Positions 14,715-23,348 of a stretch of 64,000 bases of DNA are shown here, one piece after another (position 1 is the stretch's first letter; each line of letters opens with the position of its first letter). A model generated the notes under the pieces. The model had not been told where the DNA came from, did no database searches, and saw only the letters and a program-made list of their open reading frames with translations. The DNA is from Tundrisphaera sp051175315 (lineage in GTDB: Bacteria; Planctomycetota; Planctomycetia; Isosphaerales; Isosphaeraceae). The position numbers and the translations under genes are program-made. The stretch lies in contig NZ_CP195100.1 in assembly GCF_051175315.1 (NCBI RefSeq), forward strand, positions 6,572,001-6,636,000, given 5' to 3'.

Positions 14715-16433
14715 ATGATCCGCCTGAACAACGCGCGCAAGAATTTCGGCCGGCAGACGCTCTATGATGGCATCGACGCCTCGATCGTCCGCGGCGAGCG
14801 GATCGGGCTCCTGGGCAAGAACGGCGCCGGGAAGTCGACCCTGTTCAAGATCCTGATGGGGGTGGAGCACCTCGACGGCGGCGAGATGGTCAAGGACCGC
14901 AAGTGCTCGGTCGGGTATCTCCCGCAGGAGATCCACCCGCTGAAGACCGGCACGGTCTTCGAGAACATGCTGGACCACCTCGGCCCGTGGACCGCCGCCG
15001 ACCGCCGGCTCAAGGAAGTGATGGCCGGGCTGGAGGCCGGGGACCCCAAGGCGCTGGACAACTACGACGACGCGATGGAGGCGTTCCTCACGGCCGGCGG
15101 CTACGAGATGGAGGCCCGCGCCAAGTCGATCTTGCTCGGCCTGGGCTTCTCGATCGCGAAGCTGGACGAGCCGGTGGCCACGCTCTCGGGCGGCTGGGCG
15201 ATGCGGCTGGCGCTGGGCGGGCTGCTCGCCTTCGACCATGACCTGCTCCTGCTGGACGAGCCGACCAACCACCTCGACCTGCTCAGCGTGAAGTGGTTCG
15301 AGGACTTCCTCCGGGGCTACCCCGGCGCGATCCTGATCACCTGCCACGACCGCGACTTCCTCGACCGCGTGATCACCAAGACGTTCGAGTTGGAGATGGG
15401 CAAGCTCCACACCTACCCGGGCAACTACTCGGCGCACATCCCGCAGAAGGAGCACCGGCTCAACGTCCAGCAGGCGTCGTTCGACGGCCAGCAGAAGAAG
15501 CTCAAGCAGATGCAGGACTTCGTCGATCGCAACCGGGCCAACGCCGCCACGGCGTCGCGGGCCCAGAGCCGCCTCAAGGCGATCGAGAAGATGGAGCGGG
15601 TGGACGCCCCCCAGGTGGACGGCTCGACCATGCGGATCAAGCTGCCCGAGCCCCCGCGGAGCGGCCAGGTCGTCGCCAAGCTCGCCGACGTCGGCTTCGC
15701 CTACGGGTCGAAGGTGGTCTACTCGCGGCTCGACCTGGAGATCGAGCGCGGCGACCGCGTGGTGCTGGTCGGCCCCAACGGCGCCGGCAAGACGACCCTG
15801 ATGAAGCTCCTGGCCGGCGTCCACCAGCCCACCCGGGGCGAGGTCGCGCTGGGCAGCAACGTCTTCTCGACCTACTTCGCCCAGCACCGGGTGGAGGCGT
15901 TGAACCTCCGCGACTCGGTCCTGGCCAGCCTCCGCGAAGTGCACCCCGGCGCCTCCGAAGGGGCGCTCCGCCACATGCTGGGGGCCTTCCTGTTCAGCGG
16001 CGAGGCGGTGGAGAAGCCGGTCTCGGCCCTGTCCGGCGGCGAGAAGACCCGGCTCTGCCTGGCCAAGATCCTCACCGTCGCCCACAACTTCATCATGATG
16101 GACGAGCCGACCAACCACCTGGACATCGCCAGCCGCGACATCCTGGAAGAGGCCCTGGTCGGCTACGCCGGGACGCTGTGCTTCATCTCCCACGACGAGC
16201 ACTTCATCCGCGCCGTGGCCACCAAGGTCATCGAGGTCGATACCGGCAAGCTGACCATCTACCCGACCGACTACGAAACGTACCTCTACGCCAAGTCCAA
16301 GGCCCCGGCCGACCCCGGCGACTGGCGGTCGCTGCTCTCCAAGGGCACCAAGAAGCAGCCCGGCACCGTCCCCCTGACCGCGCCCGCGTCGTCCTCGCCC
16401 GCTCCCAAGAAGGCCGGCAAGGCCTCGGCCTGA
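14715..16433 (+). CDS. ABC-F family ATPase
   Basis: The 572-residue soluble protein has two ABC domains and no membrane segment. Domain 1 has Walker A GKNGAGKST (near residue 34), signature LSGGW and Walker B LLLLDEPTNHLD. Domain 2 has GPNGAGKTT, LSGGEKTR and IMMDEPTNHLD. The linker between them is helical and basic (QQKKLKQMQDFVDRNRANAATASRAQSR), as in ABC-F proteins. Members act on the ribosome (translation factors such as EttA/Uup, or antibiotic protection). The short C-terminal tail, rich in Lys, Ala and Pro, is of the Uup/YheS type in position but not clearly a coiled coil. ATG 14715 gives the standard N terminus MIRLNNARKNFG. Confidence 0.9.
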   Translation: MIRLNNARKNFGRQTLYDGIDASIVRGERIGLLGKNGAGKSTLFKILMGVEHLDGGEMVKDRKCSVGYLPQEIHPLKTGTVFENMLDHLGPWTAADRRLKEVMAGLEAGDPKALDNYDDAMEAFLTAGGYEMEARAKSILLGLGFSIAKLDEPVATLSGGWAMRLALGGLLAFDHDLLLLDEPTNHLDLLSVKWFEDFLRGYPGAILITCHDRDFLDRVITKTFELEMGKLHTYPGNYSAHIPQKEHRLNVQQASFDGQQKKLKQMQDFVDRNRANAATASRAQSRLKAIEKMERVDAPQVDGSTMRIKLPEPPRSGQVVAKLADVGFAYGSKVVYSRLDLEIERGDRVVLVGPNGAGKTTLMKLLAGVHQPTRGEVALGSNVFSTYFAQHRVEALNLRDSVLASLREVHPGASEGALRHMLGAFLFSGEAVEKPVSALSGGEKTRLCLAKILTVAHNFIMMDEPTNHLDIASRDILEEALVGYAGTLCFISHDEHFIRAVATKVIEVDTGKLTIYPTDYETYLYAKSKAPADPGDWRSLLSKGTKKQPGTVPLTAPASSSPAPKKAGKASA

Positions 16434-16443
16434 ACCGAGTCGG

Positions 16444-17985
16444 TCACCGGGCGGCTTCCAGGCGATCGGGGCGGACGGCGAACTCGCCGTCGCCCCGCCG
16501 CACGGCCCGATAGCCATTCCTGGCCAAAAACTCACGGAGGGCGGCGAACTGCCCCGCCGTGTAGAACACCGGCATCCCCCGATCGGAGAGCGTGACCAGC
16601 GCGGGCGGATGGGCGACGAGCTCGCCCAGGAAATGTGCCGGGCTGGCCCGATCCCGGTAGGAAGGCAGCCGACCGAGGATGGTCTCCGAATCGAATCCGC
16701 CCGGGTCGATCGTGTTGAACCAGAGGAAGAACGAGTCGCGGCGGTCGATCGGGTGGAATGGGGGCGCCGCCACGACGTACTCCCCGGGGCCCGCGACCCG
16801 GCCCATCCAGCGGATCACGATCCCTTGATGGCGGGCCTCATCGGCGTCCGCCCAGGCACGGGCCCGCCCAAGGGCCCCGACGCTGGCCAGCCCGGCCGTC
16901 AGGACGAAGAACGTGGCACGAAGCCGCCCGGGGCGGCCTGCCCGGCCCATCCCGAGGTAGGCGAGGTACACCGACGCGAACAGGAACCAGGGCGCATAGT
17001 ATTGCTTGTAGGGATACGCCACCAGGATCGCCTGGAGCCCGAGCCAGGCGGCCAGTCCCGCCTCCACCGGACCGGGCCACGAGCGGCGATGGATCCGGTC
17101 GATCGCCCAGGCGGTGAGCCCGAAGCAGGTCACCCCCAGGAGCACCGGCTGGTCGAGGATGCTCCGGATCAGGCCGCGATGGAAGCTTGAGGTCGCGTTG
17201 GCGATCGTGTGATAGCGAACCAGAAGCTGGAACACGTCTTCGAAGCGAATCCCCTGAGTGACCAGCAGCAGCGCGACCAGGCCGCCCGCCGTCGCCGTTC
17301 CCGCGGCATAGGCCGCCGCGATCCGAAAGGCCGACCGCGCCGAGCGCCAGTTCCCGAGCATCGCGAACACGACGATCATGGGAGGCAGGAGCGCCAGCTT
17401 GGGGCAAAACAGGAAGGCGGCAAGCCCCGTCCCGAGGCCGAGGCCGAGGTCGCGTCGCGGGCCTGGACGTGCGCGGGTCGCCCCGATCAGGGTCCACGTG
17501 GCGAGGGCGTAGCCCCAACCATCGACCCGGAACTCGACGAGGAATTCCAGGACGGCCGGATCCAGGGCGACGACGCCCAGCCCGAGCCACCCCCAACGCC
17601 GATCCCCGGGCGAGGTCGTGACGAGCCTGCCCAGGCCCGCCAGAAAGAGGAGATTGCCCGCGATCCCCAGGAGACGCAACGCCCGGAGCAGATCGACCGG
17701 ATCGCGGCAGGCGCGGACGATCGGGACCAGGAGCGGGAAATAGGGCGGATGGCACTCGAAGTAGTCGGTGTAAGGTCGCAAGCCCTGGGCGGTCAGCCAG
17801 GCGGAGTGGGCCCGGGTCAACTCATCATAGTCGTAGCTCCTCGTCCCGATCCCGACGATCAAGGCGACGCCCCCCGCGACGATCATCAGGGCCAGCGTCG
17901 CCGCCTCGACCCGAAAACAACCCCTTCGGGACGGGCGGGACGGGACGTCGGTGTGATCCCCGGCCGGGGCTGGATGCGTGCTCAT
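16444..17985 (-). CDS. Membrane glycosyltransferase (GT39/ArnT-like, GT-C fold)
   Basis: The 513-residue protein has about ten hydrophobic segments. The first extracytoplasmic loop carries acidic residues of the GT-C type (YDYDELTRAHSAWLTAQGLRPYTDYFECHPP). GT39/GT83 enzymes move sugars from polyprenyl phosphate carriers onto proteins or lipids on the outer side of the membrane. It is the last gene of a three-gene operon. Its ATG overlaps the stop of the GT2 gene by four bases (ATGA at 17982-17985). The GT2 neighbour resembles dolichol-phosphate mannosyltransferases, which make exactly such carriers. The pair plausibly builds and uses a polyprenyl-phosphate sugar. Confidence 0.82.
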   Translation of the reverse strand: MSTHPAPAGDHTDVPSRPSRRGCFRVEAATLALMIVAGGVALIVGIGTRSYDYDELTRAHSAWLTAQGLRPYTDYFECHPPYFPLLVPIVRACRDPVDLLRALRLLGIAGNLLFLAGLGRLVTTSPGDRRWGWLGLGVVALDPAVLEFLVEFRVDGWGYALATWTLIGATRARPGPRRDLGLGLGTGLAAFLFCPKLALLPPMIVVFAMLGNWRSARSAFRIAAAYAAGTATAGGLVALLLVTQGIRFEDVFQLLVRYHTIANATSSFHRGLIRSILDQPVLLGVTCFGLTAWAIDRIHRRSWPGPVEAGLAAWLGLQAILVAYPYKQYYAPWFLFASVYLAYLGMGRAGRPGRLRATFFVLTAGLASVGALGRARAWADADEARHQGIVIRWMGRVAGPGEYVVAAPPFHPIDRRDSFFLWFNTIDPGGFDSETILGRLPSYRDRASPAHFLGELVAHPPALVTLSDRGMPVFYTAGQFAALREFLARNGYRAVRRGDGEFAVRPDRLEAAR

Positions 17986-18779
17986 GACTCGGGGAGGACC
18001 TCCGTCGCCGGGATGGCGAGGCGACGCCCTCCCGGGTCGAACAGGCGATGGCGGCCGATCCCCCAACGGTGGAGGCGGAAGATGACCGAGGTCCGCAGGA
18101 CGCCCAGGCCGTAGGTGATCGACCGCCGGAGCCCGATCGAGGACGCCTCGGCGAAGTAGCGGGTCGGGCAGGAGACCTCGCCGATCCGGAACCGGAAGGC
18201 GATGACCTGGGCGAGCATCTGGTTGTCGAACACGAAGTCGTCGGAGTTCTCGCCCAGGGGCAAGCCTTCGAGGACCTCCCTGGAGAAGGCCCGGTAGCCG
18301 GTGTGGAACTCCGACAGCTTGGAGCCCATCAGCAGGTTCTGGGCGAAAGTGAGCAGGCGATTGGCGACGTATTTGTAGGCCGGCATGCCCCCCGCGCGGG
18401 CCCGACCGCCCAAGATGCGGCTGCCGATCACACAATCGTAGACGCCATTGGCGATCATCAAGGCCATCGCCGGGATCAGCAGCGGGGTGTACTGGTAGTC
18501 CGGGTGGACCATCACCACCACGTCGGCGTCCAGCCGGAGGGCCTCCAGATAGCAGGATTTCTGGTTGCCCCCGTAGCCCCGATTCTCGGGGTGGACGATG
18601 ACCCTCAGGCCGAGTTCCCGGGCCAGTTCCACGGTCCGATCGCGGCTCGCATCATCGACCAGGATGACCTCGTCGACCACGCCGCGATCGATCTCCCGAT
18701 AGGTCCGGGCCAGCGTCGCCTCCGCGTTGTAGGCCGGCATCACCACCACGATCCTCTTGCCGTAGAGCATGGCCGCCAT
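17982..18779 (-). CDS. Glycosyltransferase family 2 (DPM1/polyprenyl-phosphate glycosyltransferase-like)
   Basis: The 265-residue enzyme has the GT2 GT-A fold. VVVMPAYNAEATL starts the nucleotide-binding strand, VDEVILVDDASRD is the first acidic motif, ADVVVMVHPDYQY corresponds to the DxD region, and HTGYRAFSREVL is the acceptor-site motif. It has no strong C-terminal transmembrane segments, as in DPM1-type enzymes. It is cytoplasmic or peripherally bound. It starts one base after the stop of the methyltransferase gene and overlaps the GT39 gene, so the three genes are probably co-translated. Donor sugar unknown. Confidence 0.88.
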   Translation of the reverse strand: MAAMLYGKRIVVVMPAYNAEATLARTYREIDRGVVDEVILVDDASRDRTVELARELGLRVIVHPENRGYGGNQKSCYLEALRLDADVVVMVHPDYQYTPLLIPAMALMIANGVYDCVIGSRILGGRARAGGMPAYKYVANRLLTFAQNLLMGSKLSEFHTGYRAFSREVLEGLPLGENSDDFVFDNQMLAQVIAFRFRIGEVSCPTRYFAEASSIGLRRSITYGLGVLRTSVIFRLHRWGIGRHRLFDPGGRRLAIPATEVLPES

Positions 18780-18780
18780 C

Positions 18781-19707
18781 CTACCTCGGAACCGACCGCG
18801 CGGCCACGAGCAACGTCCCGGCCTGCCTGGTCAGCCCCTCGGCCCAGGCGGGGACGGCCATGAGGGCGGAGAGCAGGACGCCGGCCGGCACCTGGAACAC
18901 GGCCCTGGCCCCCCGTCGACCGGGCCGATCGGACATGGCGTGGAAGAACTCGTTGCGACCGCCGAAGAAGCGATTGAGCAGGCCCTGCGACCAGCCGATG
19001 ACATCATATTCGATCTCGCCCGACCACAACCCCTCGACGCGGTATCCGGCCGCTTCGAAGGCCCTTCGCAGCGACTCGGGGGTGAAATGCCACAGATGCC
19101 TCGGCAGATCCAGGTGCAGCCAGGCGGGCCCCGCCACCAACGATTGGCGGGAGGCGAAGTTGGGGACCGCCGCGAGGACCAAACCGTTGGGCTCCAGACG
19201 TTCCCTCAATCGGCCCAGCGTGGCGAACGGATCTTCGAGGTGTTCCAGGACATGCCAGAAGCTCGCCCCGGCCAGCGGCGGCAACGCATCGAGGTCGTCG
19301 AGCCCGCCGACGATCGGGACTTCCGGGCGCGTCGGCAAGGTGCGCCGTTCGAGCCCCCAGCAATCCCAACCCCGTCCCCGGGCCGCCAGCGCGAAGCCGC
19401 CATCCCCGCTGCCATAATCGAGCCAGGCGCGGCCATCCGCCGGGCCGGCCCAACGACGAACCAGCCCCAACCTCCTCCGGATGCACAGCTTGGCGGTCAC
19501 ACCATGGCGCCGTCCGTAATAGCTCGGCCCATAATACAGGTCCATATCCGACGGAGTCGGTCGTGTCCTCCCAAGACCGCACCGCGGGCATTCCGCGATC
19601 GCGAACCGCTCCCCGGTCTCGACGGCGGCGATCGCCTCATGGCGGGGGCGCAAACCGACCTGGCACAGAGGACACTGATTCTCGGCTGGGGGCGACCCTG
19701 TGTGCAT
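18781..19707 (-). CDS. SAM-dependent methyltransferase with N-terminal zinc ribbon
   Basis: The ~308-residue product begins with a four-cysteine ribbon (CPLC and CPRC, separated by about 30 residues). A class I methyltransferase domain follows: LDYGSGDGGFALAA is motif I, SFWHVLEHLEDP the acidic and catalytic region, and LEPNGLVLAAVPN a late strand. This is the Methyltransf_23 type often found in surface-polysaccharide and lipid-glycan clusters. A hydrophobic C-terminal segment (VLLSALMAVPAWAEG) may attach it to the membrane. ATG 19707 is taken because it sits just before the ribbon. The open frame goes on to 19830. It heads the glycan operon with GT2 and GT39. Confidence 0.8.
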   Translation of the reverse strand: MHTGSPPAENQCPLCQVGLRPRHEAIAAVETGERFAIAECPRCGLGRTRPTPSDMDLYYGPSYYGRRHGVTAKLCIRRRLGLVRRWAGPADGRAWLDYGSGDGGFALAARGRGWDCWGLERRTLPTRPEVPIVGGLDDLDALPPLAGASFWHVLEHLEDPFATLGRLRERLEPNGLVLAAVPNFASRQSLVAGPAWLHLDLPRHLWHFTPESLRRAFEAAGYRVEGLWSGEIEYDVIGWSQGLLNRFFGGRNEFFHAMSDRPGRRGARAVFQVPAGVLLSALMAVPAWAEGLTRQAGTLLVAARSVPR

Positions 19708-19913
19708 CGGCTCGAAGGCCCTGAGATCGCGGCAAGGATCGATGAAGCCCAGGATACTACAAGGGCCAGACACCCGCCAGGCGATGGGCAAAGCCATCGT
19801 TTGATCGGCCGAGGTTGATCGAGCATTCAATCCCGACTAAAATTTCAATCAGGGACGGGAAGGGATTTCCAGGACGGCTTGGGCTCAGGCAAGAACCGAA
19901 GGGTGGACCGACG

Positions 19914-21059
19914 ATGGCGACCGAGGCGACGCGGATGAGGGCGATTCGCGACAAGGTCGAGGCCGGGCAGCGCCTGAGCTTCGAAGACGGCCTGGCGCTG
20001 GAAGCGTCGAACGACCTGTTCGCCATCGGCGGCATGGCCAACCTGGTCCGCGAACGCCTCAACGGCAACTTCGGCTACTACAACGTCAACACGCACATCA
20101 ACCCGACCAACGTCTGCGTCTACAAGTGCGACTTCTGCGCCTTCCGGGCCGACCTGAACGACCCCCGCGCCTACGTCATGAACCGCGACCAGATCCTGGA
20201 ACGCGCCAAGTCGGCCCACGATCGCGGCGCGACCGAGCTGCACATCGTCGGCGGCCTGCACCACAAGCTCCCGTTCGACTACTACGTCGACCTGATCCGC
20301 TGGATCAAGGACGAGTATCCCGAGCTGCACATCAAGGCCTACACCGGGGTCGAGATCGAGTTCTTCGCCAAGATCGCCCGGCTGTCGATCCGCGAGGTCC
20401 TGCAAAAGCTGGTCGACGCCGGCCTGGGCAGCCTGCCCGGCGGCGGGGCCGAGATCTTCCACCCCGAGGTCCGGGAGAAGGTCTGCGGGGCCAAGGCGTC
20501 GACCGAGACCTGGCTGGAGGTCCACCGCACCGCCCACCAGCTCGGGCTCCACTCCAACGCGACCATGCTCTACGGCCACATCGACCGCGCCGAGCACCGG
20601 ATCGACCACCTGATCCGCCTCCGCGAGCTGCAGGATGAGACCGGGGGGTTCCAGACCTTCATCCCCCTGGCCTTCCACCCGGACAACTCGCGGATGGACG
20701 AGATCCCCAAGCCGTCCGGGGTCATGGACCTCAAGACGATGGCGATCAGCCGCCTGATGCTGGACAACTTCCCGCACATCAAGGCCTACTGGATCATGCT
20801 GGGGATCAAGACCGCCCAGGTCGCCCTGAACTTCGGCGCCGACGACATCGACGGCACCGTGGTCCACGAGACGATCTACCACGAGGCCGGAGCCGAGACC
20901 CCGCAGGAGATCACCGTCGCCGAGATCCGCCGCCTGATCGCCGAGGCCGGCCGCATCCCCGTCGAGCGCGACACCCTGTACCACCGCGTCGAGCGCGACG
21001 GGGCCGCGTGGAGGTCCGCCGAGCCGATCAAGATCGCCTCGCTGGCGGTCCTGAACTGA
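19914..21059 (+). CDS. mqnE: Aminofutalosine synthase MqnE (radical SAM)
   Basis: The 381-residue protein carries the radical-SAM cluster motif CVYKCDFC (Cys-x3-Cys-x2-Cys). MqnE/CofH-type features are also present: NVNTHINPTNVC before the motif, then ELHIVGGLHHKLPFDYY, GLGSLPGGGAEIF, MLYGHI and LAFHPDNSRM. MqnE joins 3-(1-carboxyvinyloxy)benzoate with SAM-derived adenosyl radical to form aminofutalosine, a step of the futalosine route to menaquinone. The CofH alternative is less likely because the HNP-like and PGGGAEI segments are of the MqnE type and no F420 genes are nearby. ATG 19914 follows a GGGTGG site. The other mqn genes are not in the window. Confidence 0.88.
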   Translation: MATEATRMRAIRDKVEAGQRLSFEDGLALEASNDLFAIGGMANLVRERLNGNFGYYNVNTHINPTNVCVYKCDFCAFRADLNDPRAYVMNRDQILERAKSAHDRGATELHIVGGLHHKLPFDYYVDLIRWIKDEYPELHIKAYTGVEIEFFAKIARLSIREVLQKLVDAGLGSLPGGGAEIFHPEVREKVCGAKASTETWLEVHRTAHQLGLHSNATMLYGHIDRAEHRIDHLIRLRELQDETGGFQTFIPLAFHPDNSRMDEIPKPSGVMDLKTMAISRLMLDNFPHIKAYWIMLGIKTAQVALNFGADDIDGTVVHETIYHEAGAETPQEITVAEIRRLIAEAGRIPVERDTLYHRVERDGAAWRSAEPIKIASLAVLN

Positions 21060-21143
21060 GCAGGGCCGAGGATTTCGGACCCGGGCCTCCGCCCTTTCCT
21101 GAAAGGGCAAGAGACCGTCTTTCCGAGGCAAGAGACACACAAA

Positions 21144-21179
21144 GGGAGGGCCGAAATCACCGGACCTCCCTTCATTGTT
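21144..21179 (+). terminator. Rho-independent terminator of mqnE
   Basis: GGGAGG (21144-21149) pairs with CCTCCC (21165-21170), with three more inner pairs after one mismatch. A T-rich run (TTCATTGTT) follows. It lies 85 bp after the mqnE stop. Confidence 0.65.
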
Positions 21180-21244
21180 GGCGGATCGCCAGATCGGGAT
21201 CAGCGGACGGGTGGCAGAGGTTTCCGCGAAGACTCAATCGGTTG

Positions 21245-21475
21245 CTGGGTGGCTGTGGTTGGCTTGCCAACCACGGCGCCGGCGAGCCCAAATGCTCACC
21301 GTTGACCAACGCCGCCTCACCGTGCGGCCACGGCACCTTGATGATGCAACCGTCGGCCCATCAGGCTGGGCAGGTTGGCGTGAGCGGACACGATTTGAAG
21401 TCGGTCGACGCCTGACATCGACGGGCCCCTGACTCGGCCGGCACCCCGGTTGGCAAGCCAACCACAGCCACCCAG
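21245..21475. mobile_element. 231-bp MITE-like element with perfect 28-bp terminal inverted repeats
   Basis: 21245-21272 and 21448-21475 are exact reverse complements over 28 bp (outer sequence CTGGGTGGCTGTGGTTGGCT, inner end TGCCAACC). Within each arm the inner half is itself a palindrome (GGTTGGC, two bases, GCCAACC). The interior has no transposase and no convincing gene. A solo copy of 23 bp of the same repeat lies at 3133-3155, so the sequence is dispersed. It could be a non-autonomous transposable element or a REP-type palindrome pair. No target-site duplication is obvious to me. Confidence 0.75.
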
Positions 21476-21565
21476 AAGCACCCTGGCGATGCCGAATCAG
21501 ATGACGATCGCTTGAGCATGGCCACCAACAGGTGGGCGGCCGCAGCAGATCCAGTCCGCGAGGCC

Positions 21566-21601
21566 AAAGAAAAAGGGAAGGCCGGAAATTCCGGCCTTCC
21601 C
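21566..21601 (-). terminator. Rho-independent terminator of the DEAD-box gene
   Basis: A perfect 11-bp stem (GGGAAGGCCGG, 21575-21585, with its complement at 21591-21601) has a 5-nt loop. On the minus strand it is followed by TTTTTCTTT. It lies 38 bp after the helicase stop codon. Confidence 0.9.
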
Positions 21602-21638
21602 TCGTGCGTATCAGAGCATTCGCAAGATCAGCTCGACC

Positions 21639-23009
21639 TTAGCGGCCGGCACCCTGCGGGGTGCGGTCGCGACGGCCGCCGGGGCCGCCGCCATGACCGT
21701 GGCCGCCACGCGGGCCGCCGAAGTTGCCGCCGCCGGAGCGACGGGGGCCGTTGAACGGCCGGCCGCCACGGGCGGGGCCGCGACGGCCGCCGGGGGCCGG
21801 GCGCTGCGGGCGGAACATCGGGCGGGGCGGGGCGGGGATGCCCTCGACCTCGTCGGCGTCCAGCTCGCGGGCGATGGCCCGCTCGATCTGGTCGAGCATC
21901 TTGCCCTGATCGGGGATGACCAGCGAGAAGGCGGCGCCGTCCGAGCCCATCCGGCCGGTGCGGCCGATCCGGTGGACGTAGTGCGACGGGTCTTCGGGGA
22001 GGTCGAAGTTGATGACGTGGGAGACGCCCTGGACGTCGATGCCGCGGCCGACCACGTCGGTAGCGACCAGGATCGACAGCCGGCCGATGCGGAACGCCCC
22101 CAGGACCCGGTTGCGCTGGGCCTGGCTGAGGTTGCCGTGCATCGTGTCGGCCCGCATGTTCTCGGAGCGGAGGAGCATGCCGACGCGGTCGGCGCCCCGC
22201 TTGGTGCGGCAGAAGACGATCGCCCGCTGGGGCTGCTCGCGGCGGAGCAGGCCGATCAGGAGGTCGAACTTGCGGTCGTTGTGGACCATCAGGTACGACT
22301 GCTTGATCGCCGGGATCGTCGCGTCTTCATTGTCCGGGATCAGGCGGACGTCCTCGGGGTCCTTGAGGTACGTCTTGGCCAGGTCGCGGACTTCCTTGGG
22401 CATGGTGGCCGAGAGGAGCAGGGTCTGGCGACCCGCCTCGGGCACGGCCTTCAGGATCGTCTCGACGGCCGGGCGGAACCCGATGTCGAGCATCTGGTCG
22501 GCCTCGTCCAGGACGACCATGTTCACCTTGTCGAGCCGGATGGCGTTGCGGGCCATCAGGTCCATCAACCGGCCGGGGGTGGCGACCACCAGCTGGCAGC
22601 CGGCGCCCAGCAGCCGCTGCTGGCGGATGATCGACTCGCCGCCGACCACGGCCACGGCGCGGGAGCGGCGGCCGTAGCTGAGCCGCTCGAACTCGCGGCA
22701 GATCTGGATCACCAGCTCGCGGGTCGGGGCCAGGATCAGGGCCTGCACGGCCCGGTTCCGCTCATCGATCTTTTCCAAGGTCGGCAGCAGGAAGGCGGCC
22801 GTCTTGCCGGTCCCGGTCGGGGCGTTCCCCAGGCAATCGCGACCCGCCAGGGCGGCGGGGATCAAACGGGCTTGGATCGGGCTCGGCTGGGTGAAGCCGG
22901 CACGCTCCAGGGCGCGGAGGGAGATTTCCCCCAGGCCCATCGAGGCGAAAGTCGTCGAATCAGTCGTCTCAACCACATCCGACTCGGTCACTGCAATCGT
23001 CGTCTGCAA
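21639..23009 (-). CDS. DEAD-box ATP-dependent RNA helicase (RhlE-like)
   Basis: The 456-residue protein has all core motifs in order: Q motif FTQPSPIQ, motif I APTGTGKT (63-70), PTREL, TPGR, motif II DEAD (VLDEADQML), motif III SAT, RGIDVQG and HRIGRTGR. The C-terminal ~60 residues are Arg/Gly-rich repeats (GGNFGGPRGG type), typical for RNA-binding tails of bacterial RhlE helicases. A TTG at 23009 is taken as start because AAGGAG lies six bases upstream. No ATG is near, the next in-frame ATG being at the MGLGEISL segment inside the conserved part. Likely role is ribosome assembly or RNA turnover, often cold-induced. Ends at a strong terminator. Confidence 0.88.
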   Translation of the reverse strand: MQTTIAVTESDVVETTDSTTFASMGLGEISLRALERAGFTQPSPIQARLIPAALAGRDCLGNAPTGTGKTAAFLLPTLEKIDERNRAVQALILAPTRELVIQICREFERLSYGRRSRAVAVVGGESIIRQQRLLGAGCQLVVATPGRLMDLMARNAIRLDKVNMVVLDEADQMLDIGFRPAVETILKAVPEAGRQTLLLSATMPKEVRDLAKTYLKDPEDVRLIPDNEDATIPAIKQSYLMVHNDRKFDLLIGLLRREQPQRAIVFCRTKRGADRVGMLLRSENMRADTMHGNLSQAQRNRVLGAFRIGRLSILVATDVVGRGIDVQGVSHVINFDLPEDPSHYVHRIGRTGRMGSDGAAFSLVIPDQGKMLDQIERAIARELDADEVEGIPAPPRPMFRPQRPAPGGRRGPARGGRPFNGPRRSGGGNFGGPRGGHGHGGGPGGRRDRTPQGAGR

Positions 23010-23348
23010 ACTCAGCTCCTTGATGACCCCGACTTGCGGCACGGTCGGGGCGGACCAATTTGGTCCGCCCTGACACTCGGGACGCGGCTTCCATACGGTC
23101 GGCCTTGTCGCGCCACAAAGGGTCCGCCGCGATCGCCGGGGGCGATGGCGGCCAGGAACAGCGCAAGAGACCAACTGGGCAGGTTTATCGCGAAGGGCGA
23201 GGGGAACTCGGCCTCAAGCCGGCGGGGTACGAGATCCGTTGGATCGTTTCTGCACGAGGATTCTACCACGCCGTCAAGCGTTCGCGAACCTCTTCTTGTG
23301 CAAGAACTCCAAGATTACGCGGCATGGGGCCGCCTGGTTCGACCGAAA
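23010..23348. other. Upstream region of the DEAD-box gene
   Basis: About 339 bp separate the helicase start from the stop of the permease on the same strand. It may hold a long 5' leader, common for cold-inducible helicases. A 10-bp palindrome GTTCGCGAAC at 23280-23289 is the only structure noted. No gene is supported. Confidence 0.4.

Larger units (their letters stand above)
21060..21638. other. Intergenic region with two terminators and a MITE-like element
   Basis: The 579 bp between the convergent mqnE and DEAD-box genes contain the mqnE terminator (21144-21179), the 231-bp inverted-repeat element (21245-21475) and the strong terminator of the helicase gene (21566-21601). No gene is supported. 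Confidence 0.7.

Noticed and set aside
19860..21059. Assignment of the radical SAM protein as CofH (F420 synthesis)
   Set aside because: No F420 genes are near and the segments after the Cys motif are of the MqnE type as far as I can judge. A profile comparison would settle it.
23280..23289. GTTCGCGAAC palindrome as a LexA-type operator
   Set aside because: The half-site order and spacing differ from the CGAAC-4-GTTCG box, and a 10-bp palindrome is common by chance in such G+C-rich DNA.
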